Below, piece after piece: positions 1 to 9,139 of a DNA stretch of 51,003 nt (position 1 is its first letter; each line of letters begins with the position of its first letter). The stretch is from an uncultured Pelagibacteraceae bacterium. GTDB taxonomy: Bacteria > Pseudomonadota > Alphaproteobacteria > Pelagibacterales > Pelagibacteraceae. Both the position numbers and the translations under genes were made by a program. The notes below the pieces were generated by a model. The model did not search any database. It was not told the DNA's origin and saw nothing but the letters and a program-made list of their open reading frames with translations. The DNA lies in NCBI GenBank assembly GCA_902514605.1, contig CABXRL010000003.1, positions 1-51,003 of the forward strand, read 5' to 3'.

Positions 1-2
1 GT

Positions 3-98
3 GCTACAAAAGACACAAGAATCGCAATGGCAAATTTAGCCATAGATAATATTGATGAATTTTTTAAAACAGGAAACTGTAAAAATAAAGTTAATTAA
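3..98 (+). CDS. C-terminal fragment of a probable D-isomer 2-hydroxyacid dehydrogenase (5' truncated by window)
   Basis: Frame 3 reads ATKDTRIAMANLAIDNIDEFFKTGNCKNKVN*; resembles the C-terminal 'A.DNI..F..G' end of 2-hydroxyacid dehydrogenases. Confidence 0.55.
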   Translation, partial: ATKDTRIAMANLAIDNIDEFFKTGNCKNKVN

Positions 99-219
99 TT
101 CTACCTAGGATTGTATAAAATTCAACTTCTGCGGCATCTATCCCTTTTTTTTAAAAGACTCTAATCTTTTTCTGTGTTTAAATTATTCAGTTAATTAACT
201 ATTAGAGGAGAAATAAATA

Positions 220-1377
220 ATGACGAAAGAAAATAAATCATTGAGGATTAAAACATCTTCAAGACGTAAGTTCTTTAAGACTGCAGCGAAAGCAGGTGCC
301 GTTGCTGCCGCTACAGTTGCAATGCCTAACATTGCAAGATCTGATGGTCATGTAACATTAAAGATGCAGGCAGCTTGGCCTTCAGGCGCAAACATCTTTT
401 TTGAAATGGCTGGAGATTATTGCAACATGGTTAAAGAAATGTCTGGAGGTTCGCTTAAGATCGATCTTCAACCAGTTGGTGCAGTTGTAAAAACTTCAGA
501 AATAGGAGCTGCTGTTAGTGATGGTAACCTAGATATGGGTCACTGGGTAACAGCTTACTGGTATGGTAAAAATCCAGCTGCTTCACTTTTTGGAACTGGT
601 CCTTCATATGGAATGTCATCTCAAGAAGTAATGGGATGGATGGAGTATGGTGGAGGAAGAAAATTATATGACGAAACTCTTGCGAAAGTAGGATTTGATT
701 ATATTGGTTTTTTCCATATGCCTATGCCAGCACAGCCTTTTGGTTGGTTCAAAAAGAATGTAACAAAAGTATCTGATGTAAAAGGTATGAAGTACAGAAC
801 AGTTGGTCTAGCCACTAACGTTTTAACTGCAATGGGAATGGTCGTAAGACAATTACCAGGCGGTGAAATTCAACCAGCAATGAAAACTGGTTTGATTGAT
901 GCTGCGGAATTTAACAACCCAACATCAGACTCACAGTTTGGAATGCAGGATGTATCTAAACACTATCACTTAGGTAGTTTCCACCAGTCTCAAGAAATGT
1001 TTGAGATACCGGTGAACAAGAAAAGATACAACAGCCTTTCACCTGCTCATCAAGCTATCTTGAAGAATGCTGCTTATGCTGCAAACTCGGATAACTATTT
1101 TAAAGCTTTGGTGAGATATTCAGCTGACTTAGCTAAGTTAATGAATACACACAAGGTTAATGTATACCAAACTTCCGATGCTATTTTAGCTGAACAGTTA
1201 AAAGGTTGGGATAAAATTGTTGCAGAATTTTCTGGTAAAGATCCTTTCTTTAAGAAAATTATTGCATCTCAAAAAGCATACGCTAAGAGAACAATGAAGT
1301 ATCTGTTGATGAATCAACCGAACTACAAATTAGCTTATGAAAATGAGTTTGGTCCAATCGGAAAAGTTAAAATTTAA
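220..1377 (+). CDS. TRAP transporter substrate-binding protein (DctP family), Tat-like signal SRRKFFK
   Basis: 385 aa ORF, RBS agaggag upstream, twin-arginine signal, followed by DctQ/DctM genes. Confidence 0.9.
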   Translation: MTKENKSLRIKTSSRRKFFKTAAKAGAVAAATVAMPNIARSDGHVTLKMQAAWPSGANIFFEMAGDYCNMVKEMSGGSLKIDLQPVGAVVKTSEIGAAVSDGNLDMGHWVTAYWYGKNPAASLFGTGPSYGMSSQEVMGWMEYGGGRKLYDETLAKVGFDYIGFFHMPMPAQPFGWFKKNVTKVSDVKGMKYRTVGLATNVLTAMGMVVRQLPGGEIQPAMKTGLIDAAEFNNPTSDSQFGMQDVSKHYHLGSFHQSQEMFEIPVNKKRYNSLSPAHQAILKNAAYAANSDNYFKALVRYSADLAKLMNTHKVNVYQTSDAILAEQLKGWDKIVAEFSGKDPFFKKIIASQKAYAKRTMKYLLMNQPNYKLAYENEFGPIGKVKI

Positions 1378-1400
1378 TTAACTTTAAAAGATTTAAATTA

Positions 1401-1429
1401 AAGGGGGTTTAAAAACCCCCTTTTTTTTT
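1401..1429 (+). terminator. Rho-independent terminator between dctP and dctQ
   Basis: aaGGGGGtttaaaaaCCCCCttttttttt: GC stem followed by a 9-T tract. Confidence 0.9.
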
Positions 1430-1455
1430 ACCTAAATTTATTATACCTTTAAATT

Positions 1456-2031
1456 ATGATGACTTCTTACATTAAATTTGCAGACACTCTTAGCACATCT
1501 ATGGGCAAAGCCTTTGCTTGGTGTATTGTGATTTTAATGGGAGGAACAGTTTATGAAGTAGTAATGGCTTATGTATTTAATAAGCCAACATTATGGAATT
1601 TTGATTTTAGTATGCAGATGTACGGGGCTATATTAATGATGTCTGGTGCTTACTGCCTAGCAACAGAAGCTCACGTCAGGGGAGATGTAATTTATAGATT
1701 ATTTAGCCAAAAAACACAGGCATGGATTGATTTAGTGCTTTACTTTATTTTTTTCTTTCCAGGAGTTATAGCTTTAGCTTTTTATGGTTACGAGTATGCC
1801 GCCCAAGCTTGGAAAATAAAAGAAACTAGTTGGAGTAGTCCTGCCCAAATTCAAATTTATATGGTTAAATCAATGATACCAGCTGCAGGAATTATGCTAA
1901 TCATCCAAGGAATAGGAGAAGTGTTTAGATCGATAATTTGTATACAAACAGGACACTGGCCTGCAAGGATGGTTGTAGCTGAAGAAACTGAAAAAATATT
2001 AATGAGAACTTCTCAAGAGGAAAAAAATTAA
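1456..2031 (+). CDS. TRAP transporter small permease (DctQ family)
   Basis: 191 aa, multi-TM, between DctP and DctM genes. Confidence 0.85.
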   Translation: MMTSYIKFADTLSTSMGKAFAWCIVILMGGTVYEVVMAYVFNKPTLWNFDFSMQMYGAILMMSGAYCLATEAHVRGDVIYRLFSQKTQAWIDLVLYFIFFFPGVIALAFYGYEYAAQAWKIKETSWSSPAQIQIYMVKSMIPAAGIMLIIQGIGEVFRSIICIQTGHWPARMVVAEETEKILMRTSQEEKN

Positions 2032-3393
2032 ATGTTATTTGGTCTAACAAATCCTGAAGTAGCTATTTTAATGATGGGTGTTTTCCTTTTTTCTGTTTTA
2101 TTAGGATTTCCAATAGCTTTCACTTTGATGGCAATGGGAATAGGTTTTGGTTATTATGCTTATTATGATCCAGTTTTAATGGATCACATTTTTGATAATA
2201 GGATATTTTCTCTATTTGTTAAAAATACTTATACCGTAATGGATAACAATGTACTCACCGCAGTACCACTTTTTTTATTTATGGGATATTTAGTGGAAAG
2301 AGCAGGAATTGTTGCAAAATTGTTTTTTGCGATAAGATTAGCCGCACATAGATTGCCAGCATCAATGGCTGTAGCAGCTCTTATTACATGTACCTTATTT
2401 TCAACAGCTACAGGAATTATTGGAGCAGTAGTAACTTTGATGGGACTATTGGCTTGGCCAGCGATGGTTAAAGCAGGATATGACAAAAAATTTGCATCTG
2501 GAATAATTTGCAGTGGTGGTTGTTTAGGAATTTTAATTCCGCCAAGTATTATGTTGATTGTTTATTCTGTAATTGCACAATTGTCTCCTTTAAGACTATT
2601 TGCTGCAGCAATTTTTCCAGGATTAATGTTAGCTGGTTTGTATATTGCTTATGCAGTTACAAGGGCATGGCTTAATCCTTCAATTGCCCCAAGACCAGCA
2701 GCTGAAGATATCCCACCTAGAGCAGAGATTTTAAAAGAGGTGTTGGTTTCTTTTGTACCTTTATTTGGTCTGATAATGCTTGTCCTTGGAACAATTTTAG
2801 CGGGAATAGCTACACCAGCTGAAGCTGCAGCAGCAGGAGCTTTTGGCGCTTTAATTTTATCATGGTTTTATAAAACTCTTAAATGGCAAAATTTTAAGGA
2901 GTCTGTTTTTCTTACAGCAAAAACCACTGCAATGATTATGTGGTTATTTATTGGATCGTGGACTTTTTCTTCAGTTTTTTCTTATTTAGGAGGACATGAA
3001 GTATTTGAACATTTCTTTACATCAATAAATATAACGACTTGGCAATTCTTAATTATAACCCAAATTATAATTTTTCTTTTAGGATGGCCTTTAGAATGGA
3101 CAGAAATTCTAATTATATTTGTACCAATATTTTTACCATTGCTAGAAATATTCAATGTTAATCCATATTTTTTTGCAATGCTAATTGCATTAAATTTACA
3201 AACTTCATTTTTAACCCCCCCAATGGCTATGTCAGCTTATTATTTAAAGGGAGTTCAAAAAACTAATGTTGAATTATTAGAAATATTTAAAGGAATCATG
3301 CCATTTTTGGGTATAGTTATATTTGGAATGTTTTTGATGTACATGTTCCCTGGAATTGCTTTATGGCTGCCAGATGTATTGTTTGCAGACTAA
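2032..3393 (+). CDS. TRAP transporter large permease (DctM family)
   Basis: 453 aa, polytopic, GILIPPSI and TPAEAAA motifs typical of DctM. Confidence 0.93.
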   Translation: MLFGLTNPEVAILMMGVFLFSVLLGFPIAFTLMAMGIGFGYYAYYDPVLMDHIFDNRIFSLFVKNTYTVMDNNVLTAVPLFLFMGYLVERAGIVAKLFFAIRLAAHRLPASMAVAALITCTLFSTATGIIGAVVTLMGLLAWPAMVKAGYDKKFASGIICSGGCLGILIPPSIMLIVYSVIAQLSPLRLFAAAIFPGLMLAGLYIAYAVTRAWLNPSIAPRPAAEDIPPRAEILKEVLVSFVPLFGLIMLVLGTILAGIATPAEAAAAGAFGALILSWFYKTLKWQNFKESVFLTAKTTAMIMWLFIGSWTFSSVFSYLGGHEVFEHFFTSINITTWQFLIITQIIIFLLGWPLEWTEILIIFVPIFLPLLEIFNVNPYFFAMLIALNLQTSFLTPPMAMSAYYLKGVQKTNVELLEIFKGIMPFLGIVIFGMFLMYMFPGIALWLPDVLFAD

Positions 3394-3398
3394 AATAA

Positions 3399-4724
3399 AT
3401 GATTGATATATTTTCGTTAAGAGTTGAAGAGCTGGCCTCAAAAATTAAAGAGGGTCACATAAGCTCAATTGAAATTTGCAAAAAATATATCGAAAGAATA
3501 AGTAAATTTGAAAAAGATATTAAGGCATGGGCTCATTTTGATAAAAAAGTTTTATTAGAGAAAGCTGCTGAGGCAGATGAACATAGGAAATCAGGAAAGC
3601 CAGTGGGTCCATTACATGGAATTCCAATAGCTGTAAAAGACATTATTGGAACCTTAGATATGCCAACCGAATGTGGAACCTCAATAAGAAAGGGCAAATC
3701 TTATTCTCAAAATGCAGAGATAGTTGAACTCCTGCATTCTGCTGGTGGTATTGTTATGGGTAAAACAGCTACATCAGAATTGGCATACTTAGGACCACCA
3801 AAAACAACTAATCCCCACGATTATTCGCGTACACCAGGTGGTTCTTCAAGCGGGTCAGCTGCTTCAGTCGCCTCTCTTATGGCACCACTTTCAATCGGAT
3901 CACAAACAGGTGGATCAGTCATTAGACCAGCTTCCTACTGTGGTGTTGTTGGGTATAAACCATCTTATGGTCTTATTTCAAGAAATGGTGTTTTACAAAC
4001 TTCGTACATACTAGATCATATTGGCCTATTTGGCAAAACAGTTGAAGATGTTGCCTTACTAGCCAAAGTTTTAATTAAAAAAGATCACCATGATCAAGCG
4101 ACCGTATATTATTCAGCTGAAAATATTTTAGAGGAAACAAAAAAAGGTCCAGCATATGACCCAAAGTTCATTTTTTATAAATCAGATTACTGGAAGATAA
4201 TTGATAAAAAATCCAGAGAGTCTTTTGAATATTTTATCAAATCGTTTAAAAATATTGAGGTATTCGATACACCATCATATTTTAAAGATATTCATAAATA
4301 TCATCAAATCATTCATGAAACAGATTTAGCTAACAATTTTGCAATGTATTATAAAAAATACAAAAAAAAATTATCAAAATATATGCAAACTGCTATAGCT
4401 AAAGGCAATAATTATTCAGCAAAAGAATACGCCGAGGCAATTGATTTTAGAAAAAGGAGCTATGAGTCTTACCAAGAAGTTTTTGAAGATTACCACGGCA
4501 TATTATCACCTGCTAGCCCTGGTGTTGCACCTAGGGGCTTAAAAAGCACTGGAACAGCTGAATTCAATAAAGTGTGGTCTTATCTCGGAACACCTTGTAT
4601 TTCTCTTCCATTGCTAGAGGGTGAAAACAATTTACCATTAGGAGTTCAGCTTGTAGGAGACCGCTATGATGATCATAGATTTTTAGGGGTTGCTAATTGG
4701 TTGGAAAAGGAATGTAATAATTAA
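3399..4724 (+). CDS. Amidase signature family protein (GatA-like)
   Basis: 441 aa; GIPIAVKDI, GGSSSGSAASVA and GSQTGGSVIRPA amidase-signature motifs. Confidence 0.92.
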   Translation: MIDIFSLRVEELASKIKEGHISSIEICKKYIERISKFEKDIKAWAHFDKKVLLEKAAEADEHRKSGKPVGPLHGIPIAVKDIIGTLDMPTECGTSIRKGKSYSQNAEIVELLHSAGGIVMGKTATSELAYLGPPKTTNPHDYSRTPGGSSSGSAASVASLMAPLSIGSQTGGSVIRPASYCGVVGYKPSYGLISRNGVLQTSYILDHIGLFGKTVEDVALLAKVLIKKDHHDQATVYYSAENILEETKKGPAYDPKFIFYKSDYWKIIDKKSRESFEYFIKSFKNIEVFDTPSYFKDIHKYHQIIHETDLANNFAMYYKKYKKKLSKYMQTAIAKGNNYSAKEYAEAIDFRKRSYESYQEVFEDYHGILSPASPGVAPRGLKSTGTAEFNKVWSYLGTPCISLPLLEGENNLPLGVQLVGDRYDDHRFLGVANWLEKECNN

Positions 4725-4725
4725 A

Positions 4726-4902
4726 ATGCAAAAGTTTACAACATTATTAGGCTCTTTACTTGCTATAGCTTTTTTAGTAGGCCTTGCTTTTACATTAACC
4801 AGATCATCTATGATAGGTTTTTTTGATGTGCTTCCTGTTTATATTTTAATGGGAATAGCAATTTTTATGATGATCTATGAAGCTTTTTTTGACAAGAAAT
4901 AA
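4726..4902 (+). CDS. Small two-TM membrane protein, uncharacterised
   Basis: MQKFTTLLGSLLAIAFLVGLAFTLTRSSMIGFFDVLPVYILMGIAIFMMIYEAFFDKK; internal ATG at 4726 just after the amidase stop preferred over the ORF-track start. Confidence 0.6.
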   Translation: MQKFTTLLGSLLAIAFLVGLAFTLTRSSMIGFFDVLPVYILMGIAIFMMIYEAFFDKK

Positions 4903-4923
4903 GTATTCATAAATTTTGAAAAA

Positions 4924-5829
4924 TTGAGCACAAAAACAAAAAATTTTTTAGCGTTTTCACTTTTGTTTATTCAGCCGATTTTTATGGCATCAAATTTGGT
5001 AGTTGCAAGAGGTGGAGTTGAATATGTTCCACCGATTTCTCTAGCATTTTGGAGATGGACGTTGGTTTTTTTTATTCTTTTGCCATTTACTTACATATCT
5101 TTAAAAAAAAATTTTAGAGTTATAAAGAAAGAACTTAAAAAGCTATTTTTTTTAGGAGCTATGGGTTGTGGAGTATGTGGGGCCTTCCCCTTTTTGGCAG
5201 GACAGACTACAACAGTCACCAATATGGGAATTATATACACCTCCTCGCCAATATTTATAATTTTAATTTCAAGTATTTTTTTTTATGAAAAAATTGATCT
5301 TACAAAGATTGTTGGTCTCATAGCTTGTTTAGCTGGTGTCTTTGCTATCATCATAAAAGGTGATTTTAATTTGTTGATAAATCTAAATTTTACAATTGGT
5401 GATTTATGGATGTTGGCTGCTGCTATTGGATGGGCTCTATATTCTGTTTATTTGTTTTATTGGAAAACAAATCTTGAAATTTTTCAAAGGTTTACTTTGG
5501 TTGCTTTTTTTGGAGCTCTTAGTTTACTGCCTTTTTATATTGGAGAGGAAATTTTTTTTGTAAGAACTGTATTTAGTAATCAATTTTTTTTGTGGGTTTT
5601 TTTTGCGGCTATCTCCCCTGGAATTATTGCTTTTACTCTTTATACAATCACACAAAAAAAGCTTGGTGCCTCTTTAACTGGATTTACATTGTATATTTTC
5701 ACAATTTATGGCGCAATTTATGGTTATTTTTTATTCGATGAAAAACTTGAAATTTATCATTTGATTGGAACTGTTTTAGTATTTATTGGCGTATATTTAG
5801 CAAAGAAAAAAAATGTTAAAAAAATTTAG
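4924..5829 (+). CDS. DMT superfamily transporter (EamA family)
   Basis: 301 aa, about 10 TM, two EamA-like halves; TTG start. Confidence 0.85.
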   Translation: MSTKTKNFLAFSLLFIQPIFMASNLVVARGGVEYVPPISLAFWRWTLVFFILLPFTYISLKKNFRVIKKELKKLFFLGAMGCGVCGAFPFLAGQTTTVTNMGIIYTSSPIFIILISSIFFYEKIDLTKIVGLIACLAGVFAIIIKGDFNLLINLNFTIGDLWMLAAAIGWALYSVYLFYWKTNLEIFQRFTLVAFFGALSLLPFYIGEEIFFVRTVFSNQFFLWVFFAAISPGIIAFTLYTITQKKLGASLTGFTLYIFTIYGAIYGYFLFDEKLEIYHLIGTVLVFIGVYLAKKKNVKKI

Positions 5830-6631
5830 GAAAAATTTGTTGCAATTTATTTTAATTATTTCTTTTATTTATTTTTTGGTTTTAGTATTTTTATATTTTT
5901 ATCAAAGAAACCTGCTCTACCATCCTAATGTTAATAGTTATTCAGGAGATAAAATTTTAGTAGATATAAAAAAGGTTAAAATACTAACATCCGATAATAT
6001 TGAATTAATTGGATGGTTTCATGAAAAAAATCTTAAGGATTTTAAAACATTAATTTACTTTCATGGAAATGCAGGATCTTTAGAAAACAGAATTCATAAA
6101 CTTAATCATTTTGAAGGAATGAATATTAATTTCTTGATAATAGCTTGGAGAGGTTTTAGTGGAAACAAAGGTACTCCATCTGAACAAGGGCTTTATGAAG
6201 ATGGCAAAAGTGCAATTAATTGGTTAATAAAAAAAGGAGTAGAAGAGGAAAATCTTGTTGTATATGGAGAGTCTTTAGGAACAGGTGTGGCTACCCAACT
6301 AGCTCAAAATAATAACTTTGCAGGAATAATTTTAGAAACTCCATTCACATCAATGGTTCATGCTGCAAAAATATTTTATCCCTATGTCCCAGTTAATCTG
6401 ATACTTAAAGACAAGTTTGAAAACTATAAAAAGATTAAAAATATCAATTCACCTATTTTAGTAATGCATGGTGAAGCTGACCAAATAGTTCCATTTTCAA
6501 TGGGTAAAAAAATTTATGAAATAGCAAATGAACCTAAATATTCTTACTTTACTAAATATGACAATCATATGATGGAATATGATGAAAAGTTGGTTTTAGC
6601 TCTCAAATCATTTATTAAAAGTTTAAATTAA
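5813..6631 (+). CDS. Alpha/beta hydrolase (BEM46/YfhR-like)
   Basis: N-terminal TM; YFHGNAGSLENR, GESLGTG nucleophile elbow, HGEADQIVP, late His. Confidence 0.88.
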   Translation: MLKKFRKNLLQFILIISFIYFLVLVFLYFYQRNLLYHPNVNSYSGDKILVDIKKVKILTSDNIELIGWFHEKNLKDFKTLIYFHGNAGSLENRIHKLNHFEGMNINFLIIAWRGFSGNKGTPSEQGLYEDGKSAINWLIKKGVEEENLVVYGESLGTGVATQLAQNNNFAGIILETPFTSMVHAAKIFYPYVPVNLILKDKFENYKKIKNINSPILVMHGEADQIVPFSMGKKIYEIANEPKYSYFTKYDNHMMEYDEKLVLALKSFIKSLN

Positions 6632-6680
6632 GACACATTCCAACCAAATAAAATTCATTATTGTTCGTTAATTTTTTAAC

Positions 6681-7244
6681 ATGAGTAAAATTTTTTTATT
6701 AATCATCTTTATTTTTTCTCTAAATAAAATTGCTGTTGCAAAAGATAATGAATTTTTAGCTGATGATCTTTTTCATATTGATCAAATGAATTCTCATAAT
6801 CAAAATTTTGCTTTATATTTTAAGGGCAGAGAAAAATCAATTTTAGCTAGAGGTGAAAAAAATAATTATATTAATGATTATCCTAAAGATCTTTATATCT
6901 ATGATTATAAAACAAAAACTTCATCACCTTTAATTTCGTATGAATGGTTTCCAGCTCAAGCCAAGTATTTTCTTGAAGAATATGATTTTCCAGTCTTTCC
7001 AGATGACTTTGCTTATTATCTTTTGAAAGACAATAAGACCTTAGTTATGATTAGTGCAGTCAAAAGTTTAAACGCTAATTTTAAATTTGATATTTCTGAG
7101 AAAAAATTGGAGCTTTATCCTACCAATGGAAAATTTGATTTTATCATCTCCTCTTTCGCAAAAAACTGTGGTCATTTTAAATTTGAAGATAATTTTAAAT
7201 GTAGTTTCTATAAACCATTAATTTCAAGCAATCTAATTAATTAG
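6681..7244 (+). CDS. Hypothetical secreted protein
   Basis: 187 aa with N-terminal signal peptide; no family recognised. Confidence 0.55.
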   Translation: MSKIFLLIIFIFSLNKIAVAKDNEFLADDLFHIDQMNSHNQNFALYFKGREKSILARGEKNNYINDYPKDLYIYDYKTKTSSPLISYEWFPAQAKYFLEEYDFPVFPDDFAYYLLKDNKTLVMISAVKSLNANFKFDISEKKLELYPTNGKFDFIISSFAKNCGHFKFEDNFKCSFYKPLISSNLIN

Positions 7245-8154
7245 GTTGTATAAAAGCTTCAGCAAATTGTTCGGCTTTAAATACTTGTAAGTCGTCTTCT
7301 TTTTCTCCCAAACCTAAAGCAATAATTGGAAGTTTATATTTCTTTGCTAATGCTAAAAGTATACCACCTTTTGCTGTTCCGTCTAATTTTGTCATGACGA
7401 TACCTGTAATTGGAATAATTTTATTAAACTCTTCCACTTGATTAATCACATTTTGACCAGAAGTTGCATCTAAAACTAAAATAACATCGTGTGGCGCATT
7501 TGGTTCTATTTTTTTTATTACATTCGCAATCTTTTTGTACTCTTCCATCAAATTTTTTTTGTTCTGAAGTCTTCCAGCTGTATCAACTAAAACTTGATTA
7601 AAATTATTAGTTAAAGCCTCTTCAATTGCCTTATATGCAACGGAGGCCGGATCAGAGCCTTGAGTCGATTTAGTAATTTGAATATCAACTTTTTCAGCCC
7701 AATTTTCTAATTGTTCAATTGCTGCAGCACGAAAAGTATCTGAAGCTGCAAAGATTACTTTGTTGCCATTAGATTTTAAAATTTTACCTATTTTACCAAT
7801 ACTAGTTGTTTTGCCAACACCATTTACTCCAGAAATTAAAGTTACATTGAGTTTTTCTTTTTTTATAAAAAATGAATTATTCTCCAGGGGCTTCATTAAA
7901 GAAATAATATATTCTTTTAAAATAAGATTTATTTCCGTCGTTAAATCTTTATTTGGATCAACCTTTTTTTTTGAAATTATTTCTTTTATTTCAGAGGCAG
8001 CTTCAATTCCAACATCTGATTGAATTAAAAATTCTTCAATCTTATTTAGATTTTCATCATCAATTTCTTTTTTTATGATTATTTCTTTTAAACCAACCGA
8101 AAATGCAGAGGCACTCTTTTGAAAACCTTTTTTAAATTTATCGAATATTCCCAT
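7237..8154 (-). CDS. ftsY: Signal recognition particle receptor FtsY
   Basis: SRP GTPase NG domain: GVNGVGKTTSIGK, DTFRAAAIEQL, DTAGR, TKLDGTAKGG. Confidence 0.96.
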   Translation of the reverse strand: MGIFDKFKKGFQKSASAFSVGLKEIIIKKEIDDENLNKIEEFLIQSDVGIEAASEIKEIISKKKVDPNKDLTTEINLILKEYIISLMKPLENNSFFIKKEKLNVTLISGVNGVGKTTSIGKIGKILKSNGNKVIFAASDTFRAAAIEQLENWAEKVDIQITKSTQGSDPASVAYKAIEEALTNNFNQVLVDTAGRLQNKKNLMEEYKKIANVIKKIEPNAPHDVILVLDATSGQNVINQVEEFNKIIPITGIVMTKLDGTAKGGILLALAKKYKLPIIALGLGEKEDDLQVFKAEQFAEAFIQPN

Positions 8155-8978
8155 TATAATTTTATTGAAATTTCCTCTATATCTGAAACAGGGCCTTTCA
8201 TATGTATAGAGTCTTTCTTATCTATAAAAATTGACAATTTTCCATTTGTAAATTCTATATCGGTATGATCTTCAGTTAGATTATTTAATTTGCCAGCAAA
8301 AGCTGCTGCACATGCTGCAGTACCACAGGCTTTTGTTAACCCAGCACCTCTTTCCCAAACTTTAACTTTGATTAAATTTTTATTAATAACTTTAGCAATT
8401 GTTACATTACATTTTTCAGGAAACATCTTATGATTTTCAATTTCAGGACCTATTTTCGCAACATCAAAGTCATCTATATTATCTACAAAAAAAATAACAT
8501 GGGGATTACCCACATTTATAGCAGTACCACCAGAATGTTCTTTATTGTTTTGATCACTAATTTTAATATTTAAATTTTTTGTATTTAATTCATCCGATAG
8601 TGGGATTTCATTCCACTTAATTTTTGCATTCCCAATTTCTGTTGTAACAAGGTTATTGCCTAATATTTCAGATTTTAGATTTCCAGAAACAGTGTTTAAA
8701 ATTATAGTTTTATTATTTTTCTCTTTTGAAATTAAATCTGCAACACATCTTGTGCCATTGCCACATGCACCAGACTCCCCACCATCAGAGTTATAAAATT
8801 TTAAACTAGCATCAGATGAACTATTTTTTTCTATTAGGATTAATTGATCACATCCAATAAAATTTCTGTCACAAATTTTGATTATTTGTTCTTTTGATAA
8901 TTTAATAATATCTTGTCTATTATCAATGATTACAAAATCATTACCTAATCCATCCATTTTAAAAGCTTTAATGTCCAT
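8154..8978 (-). CDS. dapF: Diaminopimelate epimerase
   Basis: KMDGLGNDFVIID, GACGNGTRC, ACGTAACAAA motifs. Confidence 0.96.
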   Translation of the reverse strand: MDIKAFKMDGLGNDFVIIDNRQDIIKLSKEQIIKICDRNFIGCDQLILIEKNSSSDASLKFYNSDGGESGACGNGTRCVADLISKEKNNKTIILNTVSGNLKSEILGNNLVTTEIGNAKIKWNEIPLSDELNTKNLNIKISDQNNKEHSGGTAINVGNPHVIFFVDNIDDFDVAKIGPEIENHKMFPEKCNVTIAKVINKNLIKVKVWERGAGLTKACGTAACAAAFAGKLNNLTEDHTDIEFTNGKLSIFIDKKDSIHMKGPVSDIEEISIKL

Positions 8979-9020
8979 ATATAGTTATTTAACTTATTTA
9001 TTGACTTTTTGAACCTCTAT

Positions 9021-9026
9021 TATAAT
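9021..9026 (+). promoter_or_regulatory. -10 element TATAAT preceding the ffh leader RNA candidate
   Basis: Consensus TATAAT; TTGACT at 9001 is only 14 nt away, so the -35 is uncertain. Confidence 0.55.
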
Positions 9027-9028
9027 TT

Positions 9029-9128
9029 GTGGCAGTTTCCGCAAAAACATTAAATTTGCGGTGTCTTTGGAAACAAAGAGATCGACACTAGTCAGCGAGG
9101 GTTCGCCCACTAGTGCGATTACTGCTGT
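9029..9128 (+). ncRNA. Structured RNA candidate / 5' leader upstream of ffh (multibranched)
   Basis: Closing stem GTGGCAGT(9029-9036)/ACTGCTGT(9121-9128, G-U pairs included); hairpins CCGCAAA/TTTGCGG, CTTTG-GAAA-CAAAG, CACTAGT/ACTAGTG enclosing GGG-TTCG-CCC. Confidence 0.7.
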
Positions 9129-9139
9129 GTGTAACAAAT

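Noticed and set aside
9029-9128. Candidate 4.5S SRP RNA (ffs) because of adjacency to ffh
   Set aside because: Lacks the conserved helix-8 motif (GGAAG...GCAG-type internal loops); the fold is multibranched rather than a single long hairpin.
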